Positions 55,001-59,170 of a stretch of DNA of 64,000 nucleotides are shown here, piece after piece. The DNA is from Tetracentron sinense. Lineage: Eukaryota > Streptophyta > Magnoliopsida > Trochodendrales > Trochodendraceae. The DNA is taken from NCBI GenBank assembly GCA_015143295.1, contig CM026570.1, positions 25,055,250 to 25,119,249 on the forward strand. The letters are read 5' to 3'. Positions within the stretch are counted from its first letter, which is position 1. Every line of letters starts with the position of its first letter. The position numbers were made by a program, and so were the translations under genes. Below the pieces are notes generated by a model, which searched no databases, was not told the origin of the DNA, and worked only from the letters and a program-made list of their open reading frames with translations.

Positions 55001-58000
55001 AGAATTTAAGGCAAATGCAATAAGCAATAATTAACAAGAAGAATAGAGATAGAGATAAAGGAGTGCAAACACAAAGACTTTGTTCACGAGGTTCAACAAC
55101 TTATCTACGTCGCCGCCTTTCAATTTCCCGCTTCAAGGATTGCCACGATTTTACTCGCACAAACTTCTTCACCGGGTAAAGCTCAAACCTCTACAATCCC
55201 TTGCAGGCTAGGATCAATCCTTTCCAGGCTAGGATACCACTTTTACAATTCCTTCCAGACTAGGATACTATCTTTAATGCAAGAGAGCACCCTCTCTTGA
55301 CTTCACAAAGCTATCCGGCTTTACGGACAAGAATCCACGATTCTTGATTTCTTTCAATACAGAGTGATTGGATTTGAATCCAAATATAAAGGCTCATTGA
55401 TGAGCTAAATAAGATTTGAATAACACTCTATTGAAATCTCAAAGAATGGAGTTGAATAGCTCAAAAGAGATTTTTGTGGATTTCTAAAGTGTGATCGATG
55501 TGGAAATCAATGTCACTGATTTAGTAGATCATTAAGAGTTAATGTATTGATCAAGTTTTTTATTTTGTTCATTTATAAACTCTTTTTATATCTCTTCATC
55601 TAATATGGTCGTTGGTGAAACATTAAATGCGAAAAAGGCCATTGAAAAATAGCCGTTACAGCATTTTCAGAGTATCGCATGATTTCGTCGACGAAATTGG
55701 GTTCCCCAATTCATTTCGTCGCTGAGACCAAAAACAGTGAAGTAGTAAGTTTACTGTCTCCATTTCGTCGCCAAATTCAAGACTACCCTATGAATTCGTC
55801 GACGAAATCAGAGTAAAAACTCTGATTTCACTCTGGATCAAGACCTTAATGATGAGAATGAATTCCTAGGTCTTTTGGCGTTCCTTTAACATGTTTTTAT
55901 GATATCTAGGGCCTTAGAATGATATCTAATAAAGTCTGAGGATCCTATGGTCAATCTAAGTATTTGAGCATTCAACTAACCATACTTTGAGGATTTCTCA
56001 CATAAGTCCTAGACACTCTCATAAAGTAAAATTTAAACTATTATTTCTTCTTGAGAGTTGGTCTTCAACTTATTCTTGAGTCTTTAGATTTAACTTTGAC
56101 TTTTAGATCTTCTTTCCTTGTTTAGTGATTTGACTTGATCTTTGAATATAATCTTCAATCTTCATTCTTCATTTGAGTTCAATGACTTGAGTTGAATATT
56201 CTTTTTGATGACTTGGACTTAGTTGAATGACTTGCTCAAATCAATCCATTTGATTTTTCTTTGAATTCTTTTCTACCTTGAAAGATGTGCTAATGTTCTC
56301 ATGATCTGTATTTATCAAACACTTCAGAAGAAACATTAGTACTTCTTTTCTACCTTGAAAGATGTGCTAATGTTCTCATGATCTGTATTTATCAAACACT
56401 TCAGAAGAAACATTAGTACCACAATTGTCATTTGATTATTATGTTATTATCAAAATTATTAAGGGTACTTCAGGTTGTAACCTTGAGGCTAACAGGGGTG
56501 TGGAAAGTCATCTTGTAGGGCTGAACGGAGTTCTCTAAACTTACCCGGTTCATAATGGGTAATGGAGAGGAGGTCAGGTTTTGGCTTGTTCCTTTGTGTG
56601 GCCGTTGCCCTCTTCGGCAAGTTTTTTGCTATCTTGGTAACCTCTAACAAGGAGGCCTTGGTGGCTGATTATTTAGAGCGTCGAGAGGGGGAAGTCATTT
56701 GGGCTCCCATTTTGGGGAAAATCTATTGATTGGGAGGTTCAGGACATGGTAAGTTTACTCTCACAGCTTCATCACGTTACTCCAAGTCCGTTCGGGGGGA
56801 ATATTCATATTTGGGTTTCGGACAACAAGGGGAGGTTTTCAATGAGGACCTTTTTATAGTCTTTGCATTCTAGGCCTAGTCATCCATTTCCTCATCAAGC
56901 TGTGTGGTACTCCGCGGTACCTTCTAAGGTTTCTTTCTTCTTATGGACATCGATTTTAGATAAAATCATGCAGAAAAGATGGTGTCTGCCTGTGTTTCAT
57001 GTGCCTTTAGCGAAGGAATCCGTGGATTACCTTTTACTGCTTTGTTCGGGTGCGAGGGATGTTTGTTCTTATTTCCTTTTCCACCTTCGTATCCCTTGGA
57101 TCTTTCCCCGTTCCTTGGAGAACTTCTTATCCTGTTGGTTGTTAGTGGTGGTTCTCTCGCCAGTGGGAGTAGTCTGGACTTTCCATCCGGGGGCTATTGC
57201 ATGGACATGGACTTGGAAAGAAAGGAACAAGCGAGTTTTTGAGGATTCTTCTTTGACCATTCCCTAGATCCAGTTGTAAGCATAGTAACAAAATTCTCCG
57301 AATTTTTGAAAAATTCGCGAATTATTTAAAACTTTAGGTGTGTTGAACTATTCTTCGAATTATTCGTGAATTTTAGGTTTGCCAAATTAGTCATGGATTT
57401 TGTGAATTATTCCCGAATTCCACAAATTATTCCTAATTTATTCGCGATTTAGTTCGACAAAGTAAACTACGATGCCACATAGTGAAACCCTATATGTCAT
57501 GTGCATTAGCTATCTGCCGTATTCATACATTTACTTTGAGAAAGCAAATGTATTGATGTGTCATTTTATGGGTCAGTAAGCCCCATTTTTTCTACATGGT
57601 ACCAAACCGTGAACCTTATGTCATGTGCATTAGCTATCTGCTGTATATATGCATTTATCTTGAAAAAACAATTTTATTGGTGTCATTTTAGACAATTAAT
57701 CAGTGCTCGATTATATTGTTCCAGCATGTGAATGTTCCATCTGTTATGATGTAAAGAATAGAGTAGACCAGTGTTTTAATAACCGAACCGACCATGGTTG
57801 GGTGACTGGTTCCCGGTTTGGCTTGTTCGACCGGCCGGTTCAACCGTTTGACAGTAAACCCCCCAAAATTTGCTCTTTAAGCTTGAGCTGTTAGATCTTC
57901 AAGCTTGGTGGAGATTCAGACATCTCTTGTATGATGTGATTGGTGATATTTTCCAGTCAGATTTTCAGCCACATCTCAAGTTGCCATGGATGATGGATGG

Positions 58001-59170
58001 ATATCCTCATGTCCAATGCATGACAAGACTGTCTCGCAGGTGGCAACAAATGCATGAAAGAAACCTCTCAGCTGGCCAATCACCATCCATTGACAAAAGA
58101 AGCCAAAAAACGACTCCCAAGAAGGAGAAAAGCTTTTGAAAAAGTCAAATCAAGAGTAATTTGAATTTAAAAAAAAAAATTATAACAGGTCACCGGTTAT
58201 TAGAACTGTGCACCGGTTACCTGTTCAACCGGCCAATTCTTCCGGTTCTTGGATTTTTGCCCGGTTGACTGGCTGGTCTGGTCCGGTCCGGTTTTCAAAA
58301 CACTGAAGTAGAGAAATAGAGATTTGGGAAGGCAAACACAACATGTTTTGAGATTTGTGTTTCAATTTGCCGACTATGACGTGTTTTGTTTTGTACAGGT
58401 GAAAACATGGGCTGAACTTCTAAATACCTTTTGTACCAATGGGAAGCTGGAGATGGAACTCATGTACAAAGTTCAGATCCAATGTTATGAGGATGCAAAG
58501 CTAATGAAATTGTTCCTAGAAATTGTGAGGTCTCTCTATGATCAGGATGTGCTCTCTGAAGATACCATTCTCCTCTGGTTCCGCAAAGGAACAAACCTGA
58601 AGGGCAGGTATGCAAGTTTATGTTACAACCCTAATCATAGTAAAACACCATTGTTGATTTTTTACCGATAAAGAAAAAAAACCATAGTTGATTCTTTGTT
58701 TAGTTTCATGGTAAGGTTTGATTTATGAGCTAATGACTGATTGCTAGCCACTCCTTTTCCCTGTTGGTTTAAAAATTAAGATATTTCAGACTTGAATAAG
58801 CTATGCTCATTTAGTTTTTGGAAAACAGCTTCAAGGGACAACCATAGGAAAGGGAATTTTATGTATGATTTACTTTCTAGTTTGAGAAACAGCTGGTCCT
58901 GCGGTTTGTGTTTGTTGTGCTTGATTTATTTACTATTTCGAAAATTTCGTGAGCCTAGCGATGAGCTTTTTCCCGATTAAATGCTTTGCATAATTCAAGG
59001 AAAATGATTTTCTTGAAAGTATTAGACAGTGTTTCTATGTATTTTCAGTTTTGTACCTATGCATCAGCATTTATTCATTATTTTGCTATTGGAAAATCTG
59101 CAGGCAAACCTTCGTGAAGGCTTTGGAGACCTTTGCGAATTGGCTGGAGGAAGCTGAGGAAGAGGAATAA
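5938..59170 (+). CDS. 5MP: eIF5-mimic protein (BZW / W2-domain translation regulator), 8 exons
   Basis: The coding join is 5938-5942, 6459-6482, 15655-15760, 15970-16038, 17073-17566, 33785-34046, 58399-58607 and 59104-59170. That is 1236 nt, giving 411 residues plus TAA, with phases matching at every junction and no internal stop. The protein is recognisable as the plant homologue of BZW1/BZW2 (5MP; Arabidopsis At5g36230 type): an N-terminal KTRKRN basic segment, alpha-helical ARM/MIF4G-like repeats ([28 protein letters not shown]), and a C-terminal W2 domain from about residue 250 with aromatic/acidic boxes (LLWFRKG near 380, [12 protein letters not shown] at the end). Family members are cytosolic, bind eIF2 and eIF3 in competition with eIF5, and so tune start-codon choice and translation rate. 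Every exon ends at a usable splice site. The 53-kb span comes from transposons in introns 2, 5 and 6. I am confident in the identity and the exon set; expression is not shown. Confidence 0.93.
5943..7739 (+). other. Intron 1 and first part of intron 2
   Basis: Intron 1 (5943-6458) is T-rich, as in ordinary plant introns. From 6483 to 7739 the intron is AT-rich with a small ATATAT tract near 6740-6765 and no coding or transposon signature that I could recognise. Confidence 0.6.
6459..6482 (+). CDS. 5MP: 5MP coding exon 2 (24-nt microexon)
   Basis: Flanked by acceptor CACTGCAG and donor GTATGT. It encodes SKEKPTL plus split codons at both ends. The family-typical KPTLGGTR sequence is made by joining it to exon 3, which supports this tiny exon despite its size. 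Confidence 0.88.
7740..9752 (+). mobile_element. 5'-truncated L1-type LINE in intron 2
   Basis: Begins inside the reverse transcriptase ([20 protein letters not shown]), keeps the RT catalytic FADD motif ([12 protein letters not shown], about 8040-8075), the thumb region ([14 protein letters not shown]), and a C-terminal zinc-type region ([36 protein letters not shown] near 9150-9300). It ends in TTTACCGAT plus a 15-base poly(A) at 9738-9752. Several frameshifts and stops show it is dead. 5' truncation and a poly(A) end are typical of target-primed insertion. I did not find a clear target duplication. Confidence 0.9.
9753..10037. other. Intron 2 spacer
   Basis: No recognised gene. It lies between the LINE poly(A) tail and the hAT-like element. 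Confidence 0.4.
10038..10751. mobile_element. Non-autonomous hAT-like element with CTCGACTCG subterminal repeats
   Basis: Flanked by 8-bp near-duplications, GTAGAAAA (10030-10037) and GTAGAAAC (10752-10759), the size made by hAT transposases. Both ends are packed with ACTCGACTC / GAGTCGAGT units in opposite orientation, so the ends fold back on each other imperfectly. The middle is AT-rich with no transposase. Terminal repeats are degenerate. Confidence 0.6.
10752..12489. other. Intron 2 interior, decayed repeats
   Basis: No host exon. A GCCTAGGC-rich stretch at about 11465-11640 (TGCCTAGGCA, CACCTAGGCATTG) recurs at about 13035-13190 and 15385-15440 and looks like a dispersed low-copy repeat. 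Short open frames near 12000-12476 have no recognisable product. Confidence 0.4.
12490..12863. repeat. Candidate small MITE
   Basis: The left end AGGGGTGGTGATAGC and the right end GGCTATCACTCATG are imperfectly inverted. The interior has the proline/glycine-like GGGTTGGGTTC style repeats of short non-coding hAT MITEs (GAACCCAAACGC, TTAACCCGAACCC). No clear target duplication, so low confidence. Confidence 0.35.
13370..13402. repeat. (TC)n(TA)n microsatellite
   Basis: A CT-dinucleotide tract runs directly into a TA-dinucleotide tract in intron 2. Confidence 0.9.
13519..15110 (-). repeat. Gypsy-type LTR (G3), reverse orientation
   Basis: The plus strand starts TGTCACGCC, the complement of the GGCGTGACA end seen in chromovirus-type LTRs (compare GGGTGTGACA at 43177-43186). 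Tandem units with AACTCGCCCA / CTGGGT cores lie at 13985-14220. Degenerate CCGTTCGAAC motifs lie at about 14460-14690, with a reversed TATA-like ATTTATATC near 14305. No internal domains are attached. The right end near 15110 is approximate. Confidence 0.55.
15111..15654 (+). other. End of intron 2
   Basis: AT-rich intron sequence with a GCCTAGGC-type repeat fragment at 15385-15440 and a T-rich tract before the exon 3 acceptor. Confidence 0.5.
15655..15760 (+). CDS. 5MP: 5MP coding exon 3
   Basis: Acceptor AAATTCAG and donor GTAAGT. It encodes [10 protein letters not shown] followed by [20 protein letters not shown] and AGDL, the N-terminal basic patch and first helix of the protein (about residues 10-45). 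Confidence 0.95.
15970..16038 (+). CDS. 5MP: 5MP coding exon 4
   Basis: Acceptor TGTTCACAG. It encodes [23 protein letters not shown] (residues 46-68). The only splice-compatible donor is GCAAGA, giving a GC-AG intron; see the separate entry. Confidence 0.93.
16039..17072 (+). other. GC-AG intron 4 of the 5MP gene, with an internal tandem duplication
   Basis: The exon-intron edge reads GAG|GCAAGA, which fits the AG|GCAAG consensus of the minor GC donor class spliced by the U2 spliceosome. The acceptor is AATTGTAG|GTGGTC. Splicing at these sites keeps the frame FFE-VVFTGG; a GT donor nearby does not. A direct duplication of about 52 bp lies at 16256-16360 (GAAATGGGGTTGGATTTTGA twice). The rest of the intron (16380-16760) shows no recognised gene. 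Confidence 0.88.
17073..17566 (+). CDS. 5MP: 5MP coding exon 5 (main helical domain)
   Basis: The longest exon, 494 nt. It encodes [20 protein letters not shown], then [40 protein letters not shown] and on to FSEHFT (residues 69-233). The donor GTGGGT splits the Thr codon, which is completed by the first base of exon 6. If not spliced, the frame would stop at 17613-17615 after about 16 intron codons. Confidence 0.96.
17567..17970 (+). other. Start of intron 5
   Basis: T-rich intron sequence with a short GTGTGTGTG tract near 17800. The first ~48 bases stay in frame with exon 5 and end at a TGA. Confidence 0.6.
17971..18194 (-). repeat. 3' LTR of copia element A
   Basis: Matches the sequence at 32164-32394 (GGTTTGTGAGAAAGA, AAAACATAAAGACATAAG). 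On the minus strand it starts TGTTGTAACGGGGGCC directly after the polypurine tract (18195-18205). Confidence 0.8.
19451..20434. mobile_element. Non-autonomous hAT-like element (TATCGG family, copy 1)
   Basis: The ends are CATGGTTCAAAATATCG and its complement-like CGATATTTTAAACCATG. A perfect 8-bp duplication CTGAAAGG flanks it (19443-19450 and 20435-20442), the hAT signature. Subterminal arrays of GATACG / TATCGG units include a perfect 14-bp palindrome TCGATACGTATCGA at 20407-20420. There is no transposase. It sits inside copia A RT sequence. Confidence 0.88.
22139..22187 (-). mobile_element. Micro LINE-tail insertion flanked by a 17-bp duplication
   Basis: A 15-bp insert at 22156-22170 reads ATTGATCAAAAAATA on the minus strand, like the TACCGATCAAAAAAA tail of the LINE at 46081-48908. 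It is flanked by perfect 17-bp direct repeats (ACCCAAACAAGGATTAT at 22139-22155 and 22171-22187), as target-primed reverse transcription would leave. Confidence 0.6.
22857..23304 (-). pseudogene. gag: copia A gag, middle and C-terminal part
   Basis: Minus-strand homology to copia gag: [19 protein letters not shown] before the break, then [29 protein letters not shown] and a degenerate zinc knuckle ([15 protein letters not shown]). It stops at the gypsy insertion at 23305-23310 and continues on the other side at 30953. Confidence 0.75.
23310..24695 (+). repeat. 5' LTR of the gypsy element
   Basis: Starts TGATGCGAACATCGG and ends GGTCCTGCATCA. It is uninterrupted at the site where the 3' LTR carries the copia remnant (GAAATCACATTG near 24447), so it shows the empty site. 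Confidence 0.9.
24849..25912 (+). pseudogene. gag: gypsy gag with 10-residue C-terminal repeats
   Basis: From ATG at 24849 the frames encode a Retrotrans_gag-type region ([50 protein letters not shown]) with several stops and shifts. At 25711-25865 five units of 30 nt encode [40 protein letters not shown] and [10 protein letters not shown]. No zinc knuckle is seen. Confidence 0.75.
26000..26760 (+). pseudogene. pol: gypsy integrase C-terminus with chromodomain
   Basis: [14 protein letters not shown] and [20 protein letters not shown] with [12 protein letters not shown] mark the integrase C-terminal region. A proline-rich linker of 15-nt repeats ([17 protein letters not shown]) at 26357-26420 follows, then a chromodomain-like segment ([29 protein letters not shown]). 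The chromodomain helps chromovirus integration complexes find chromatin. A polypurine tract CCGAGGGGAG precedes the 3' LTR at 26752-26761. Confidence 0.8.
27983..29540 (-). repeat. 3' LTR of the copia X remnant
   Basis: Contains a 31-base G run (28008-28038), a TATA box CTATTTATATCC reversed at 28673-28685, a perfect MSA-type element at 28698-28708 and about seven decayed copies of a CATTCGGxCGTCCGAATG dyad at 28777-29040. Confidence 0.85.
29867..30690 (-). pseudogene. Accessory ORF C-terminus, coiled coil
   Basis: Two adjacent minus-strand frames, 30690-30245 and 30244-29867, split by one stop. The first has six consecutive 11-residue units ([66 protein letters not shown]), a hendecad coiled coil. 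The second matches the accessory ORF end of the 13.3-kb copy (compare [19 protein letters not shown] with [19 protein letters not shown]). The function is unknown; in SIRE-type copia elements a coiled-coil ORF in this place is called env-like. Confidence 0.7.
30953..31325 (-). pseudogene. gag: copia A gag, N-terminal part
   Basis: Minus-strand copia gag N-terminus: [36 protein letters not shown]. It continues into the part at 22857-23304 once the gypsy element is removed. Confidence 0.75.
31736..32394 (-). repeat. Duplicated 5' end of copia element A (leader, primer site, LTR)
   Basis: Two tandem units: 31736-32045 and 32046-32394. Each has GACGTCATCC, GACATCGG, a primer site CTCTGATACCA and an LTR starting ATTTC(A/C)TGCTTTAGG. 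The inner LTR copy is cut short where it joins the second unit (AAAGAGATATAGAGG). The outer unit ends TTACAACA at 32394. Confidence 0.75.
32395..33784 (-). mobile_element. LINE C-terminal fragment and end of intron 5
   Basis: At about 32560-33480 the minus strand shows a LINE C-terminal zinc-type region: GDCGERKRNSRIF-like and [15 protein letters not shown], with DEETMHHVL upstream. Stops are frequent. 33480-33784 is ordinary T-rich intron ending at the exon 6 acceptor. Confidence 0.6.
33785..34046 (+). CDS. 5MP: 5MP coding exon 6
   Basis: Acceptor GTTGGTCAG|T and donor GTATAC. It encodes [20 protein letters not shown], continuing to [20 protein letters not shown] and [11 protein letters not shown] (residues 233-320), the start of the W2 region. 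It lies alone between a 16.2-kb and a 24.4-kb intron. Confidence 0.96.
34047..34799 (+). other. Start of intron 6
   Basis: T-rich intron sequence. No exon or recognised repeat. Confidence 0.5.
34800..35900 (+). mobile_element. LINE ORF2 C-terminal fragment
   Basis: Plus-strand [40 protein letters not shown] and [12 protein letters not shown] match the region after RT in plant L1 elements; a decayed zinc-type region follows near 35340-35560. Stops throughout. Confidence 0.75.
35930..36377 (+). mobile_element. LINE reverse transcriptase fragment
   Basis: Plus-strand fragments of an L1-type RT: EELKDFR start, [39 protein letters not shown]. It lies downstream of a C-terminal fragment, so it is a separate insertion from the one at 34800-35900. 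It is cut off by a hAT-like end. Confidence 0.7.
36378..36567. mobile_element. hAT-like element (TATCGG family), left end only
   Basis: CATTGTTCAAAATGTCGG and the following GATACG-rich 190 bp match the left ends of the copies at 19451 and 38437. The rest is missing. Confidence 0.75.
36568..40430 (-). mobile_element. LINE 5' region and ORF1 remnant, interrupted by a hAT-like element
   Basis: On the minus strand, from 40430 leftwards: a leader (GCGAGAGGAAAGATACCA), then ORF1 pieces ([29 protein letters not shown]) that continue beyond the hAT-like insert as [28 protein letters not shown], a DUF4283-like layout of plant LINE ORF1. More frames at 37144-37524 and 37766-38071 are probably the ORF1 tail. 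ORF2 is absent here. A LINE piece that keeps the 5' end and lacks the 3' end is unusual. Confidence 0.55.
38437..39339. mobile_element. Non-autonomous hAT-like element (TATCGG family, copy 2)
   Basis: Same ends as copy 1 (CATGGTTCAAAATATCGG; CGATATTTTAAACCATG). The flanks TTCCAAAC and TCCCAACC agree at 6 of 8 positions. The TCGATACGTATCGA palindrome is at 39312-39325. It splits LINE ORF1. Confidence 0.85.
40415..40535 (+). mobile_element. LINE ORF2 fragment, left half
   Basis: Plus-strand [19 protein letters not shown] then [13 protein letters not shown]. The frame picks up at 56495 as GVWKVIL, so this and 56495-57267 appear to be two halves of one LINE copy split by the LTR elements between them. 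Confidence 0.65.
40536..43186 (+). repeat. Gypsy-type LTR (G2), solo or truncated
   Basis: Starts TGTAGTAACTCC and ends GGGTGTGACA, the usual ends of chromovirus-type LTRs. It has a perfect palindrome GCGATCGATCGC at 40924-40935 and a second CGATCGATCG at 40946-40955, TATA at 41021-41030, and a leader with a GAGGTAAATA donor-like stretch near 41247. Tandem units of about 98 bp (CTGACTTCAAG, TACTAGTTATCTGGCTTC) lie at 42050-42480, then an AAGTAAG-rich tract to 42660. No matching target duplication was found. Confidence 0.7.
43187..44425 (-). repeat. 3' LTR of the 13.3-kb copia X, truncated
   Basis: It lacks about 300 bp that the 5' LTR has (54897-55197); the missing end abuts the G2 LTR. It contains palindrome ATTTCGTCGACGAAAT at 43685-43700, related motifs at 43768-43779 and 43797-43813, TATA at 43585-43594 and AACGG sites at 43609-43619 and 43653-43663. 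The polypurine tract AAAAATGGGGAGAT (minus strand) lies at 44426-44439. Confidence 0.88.
44440..44907 (-). other. 3' untranslated part of copia X
   Basis: AT-rich, between the accessory ORF and the polypurine tract. No coding signal. The same TAGCTCCCCCTAA stretch follows the LTR in the 27983-30696 remnant. Confidence 0.6.
44908..49488 (-). pseudogene. Accessory ORF of copia X, split by a LINE
   Basis: Starts at a minus-strand ATG near 49488-49480 ([20 protein letters not shown], then [20 protein letters not shown]), continues after shifts as [20 protein letters not shown] and [14 protein letters not shown] up to about 48910, then beyond the LINE as [40 protein letters not shown] (46078-45530), and ends with a coiled coil (45315-44908; [20 protein letters not shown]). 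The layout resembles the 'putative plant transposon protein' found beside plant retroelements; this is recognition by eye. The role is unknown. Confidence 0.65.
46081..48908 (-). mobile_element. L1-type LINE inserted in the copia X accessory ORF
   Basis: Minus strand: RT start with [20 protein letters not shown] and [22 protein letters not shown] domains ([31 protein letters not shown] at about 47735), [14 protein letters not shown], and a zinc-type C-terminus ([19 protein letters not shown]). It ends TACCGATC plus a 9-base poly(A) (46081-46089), like the LINE at 7740-9752. It has fewer stops than other LINE pieces here, notably a 278-codon open C-terminal frame (47044-46208), but frameshifts remain in RT. 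Confidence 0.88.
49600..49900 (-). promoter_or_regulatory. Internal promoter-like module ahead of the accessory ORF
   Basis: The minus strand carries a perfect palindrome ATTTCGTCGACGAAAT (49873-49888), four decayed forms (near 49680, 49710, 49750 and 49790) and a TATA box GGGTATAAATAAAA (49657-49670), about 180 bp before the accessory ORF start. The order of motifs, and intervening words such as CAGTAAGCTACC / CAGTAAACTTAC, mirror the U3 region of the element's own LTR. So it looks like a diverged copy of the LTR promoter. Activity is not shown. Confidence 0.55.
50390..51491 (-). pseudogene. pol: copia X reverse transcriptase and RNase H
   Basis: [46 protein letters not shown]; the catalytic box reads YVNDI where YVDDI is expected, so a metal-binding Asp is lost. 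Then [20 protein letters not shown] and RNase H entry [19 protein letters not shown]. Several stops. Confidence 0.85.
51996..52608 (-). pseudogene. pol: copia X integrase
   Basis: Catalytic D-D-E is visible: [20 protein letters not shown] and [12 protein letters not shown], with PQQNG before the Glu. The C-terminal part has [20 protein letters not shown] and the IFLGSS stretch. One frame change splits it near 52230-52260. It inserts retrotransposon cDNA into the genome. Confidence 0.88.
52789..53217 (-). pseudogene. pol: copia X protease and pre-integrase region
   Basis: Aspartic protease site [16 protein letters not shown], then [18 protein letters not shown] and [20 protein letters not shown], the usual copia protease core. 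It is open over 142 codons, among the better preserved parts of the element. The GAG pre-integrase HH-CC region that should follow is degraded. Confidence 0.85.
53434..54847 (-). pseudogene. gag: copia X gag
   Basis: Starts [40 protein letters not shown] at 54847. The capsid part reads [13 protein letters not shown]. The zinc knuckle near 53950 is frameshifted and reads [14 protein letters not shown], with the conserved His lost. A coiled-coil C-terminal region (53434-53814) ends the ORF. Same plan as the gag at 1-1283. Confidence 0.87.
54883..54896 (-). other. Primer binding site of copia X (tRNA-Met)
   Basis: The minus strand reads TGGTATCAGAGC, an exact match to the plant initiator tRNA-Met complement, directly inside the 5' LTR. 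Confidence 0.9.
54897..56494 (-). repeat. 5' LTR of the 13.3-kb copia X
   Basis: On the plus strand it runs TGTTGCCCAA to GAGGCTAACA. It has a 15-base G run (54929-54943), palindrome ATTTCGTCGACGAAAT at 55682-55697, TTCGTCGACGAA at 55795-55806, and a tandem duplication of about 76 bp at 56266-56419 that the 3' LTR lacks, so the duplication arose after insertion. Confidence 0.9.
56495..57267 (+). mobile_element. LINE ORF2 C-terminal fragment, right half
   Basis: Plus strand: GVWKVIL, then [20 protein letters not shown], and [20 protein letters not shown] with [20 protein letters not shown] and [18 protein letters not shown]. No poly(A) end; it is cut off at about 57267. Confidence 0.75.
57268..57768. 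repeat. Decayed repeats in intron 6
   Basis: 57285-57450 is rich in TTCGCGAATTATT-type units. 57497-57690 is a direct duplication with TATGTCATGTGCATTAGCTA in both copies (about 57510 and 57618). Confidence 0.6.
57769..58305. mobile_element. Non-autonomous hAT-like element with CCGGTT subterminal repeats
   Basis: Ends CAGTGTTTTAATAACCG and (reversed) CAGTGTTTTGAAAACCG. The flanks GAGTAGAC and AAGTAGAG agree at 6 of 8 bases. Subterminal ACCGGTT/GGTTCAACCGG units sit at both ends. No transposase; a short open frame at 57870-58139 has no recognised product. Confidence 0.75.
58399..58607 (+). CDS. 5MP: 5MP coding exon 7
   Basis: Acceptor TTGTACAG and donor GTATGC. It encodes [20 protein letters not shown], then [40 protein letters not shown] and FRKGTNLKG (residues 321-390), the W2 core with the first aromatic/acidic box. 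Confidence 0.96.
58608..59103 (+). other. Intron 7 of the 5MP gene
   Basis: A 496-bp GT-AG intron. It contains the micro LINE-tail insertion at 58660-58680 and otherwise ordinary T-rich sequence. Confidence 0.9.
58647..58693 (+). mobile_element. Micro LINE-tail insertion with 13-bp duplication
   Basis: A 21-bp insert (58660-58680) reads TTTTACCGATAAAGAAAAAA plus A, the 3' tip of the local LINE family (TTTACCGATAAAAA at 9729-9752). It is flanked by ACCATTGTTGATT and ACCATAGTTGATT, a 13-bp target duplication with one change. Confidence 0.65.
59104..59170 (+). CDS. 5MP: 5MP coding exon 8 and stop
   Basis: Acceptor AATCTGCAG. It completes a split Arg codon and encodes [20 protein letters not shown] plus a final Glu and TAA. 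The acidic C-terminus (second aromatic/acidic box) is the eIF2beta-contact element of W2 domains in this family. Confidence 0.95.

Larger units (their letters stand above)
43187..56494 (-). mobile_element. Ty1-copia family X, near full-length, 13.3 kb, with LINE inside
   Basis: In minus-strand order: 5' LTR 54897-56494, primer site, gag, protease, integrase, RT, RNase H, an internal promoter-like module, an accessory ORF interrupted by a LINE, polypurine tract, 3' LTR 43187-44425. The integrase-before-RT order defines copia. Without the 2.8-kb LINE it would be about 10.5 kb, long for copia and in the SIRE/Maximus range. It is broken by frameshifts, stops and a mutated RT catalytic site, so it cannot move by itself. 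Confidence 0.9.

Noticed and set aside
57870-58139. 89-codon plus-strand frame in the hAT-like element
   Set aside because: Not similar to a hAT transposase; it is probably a chance frame or captured fragment.
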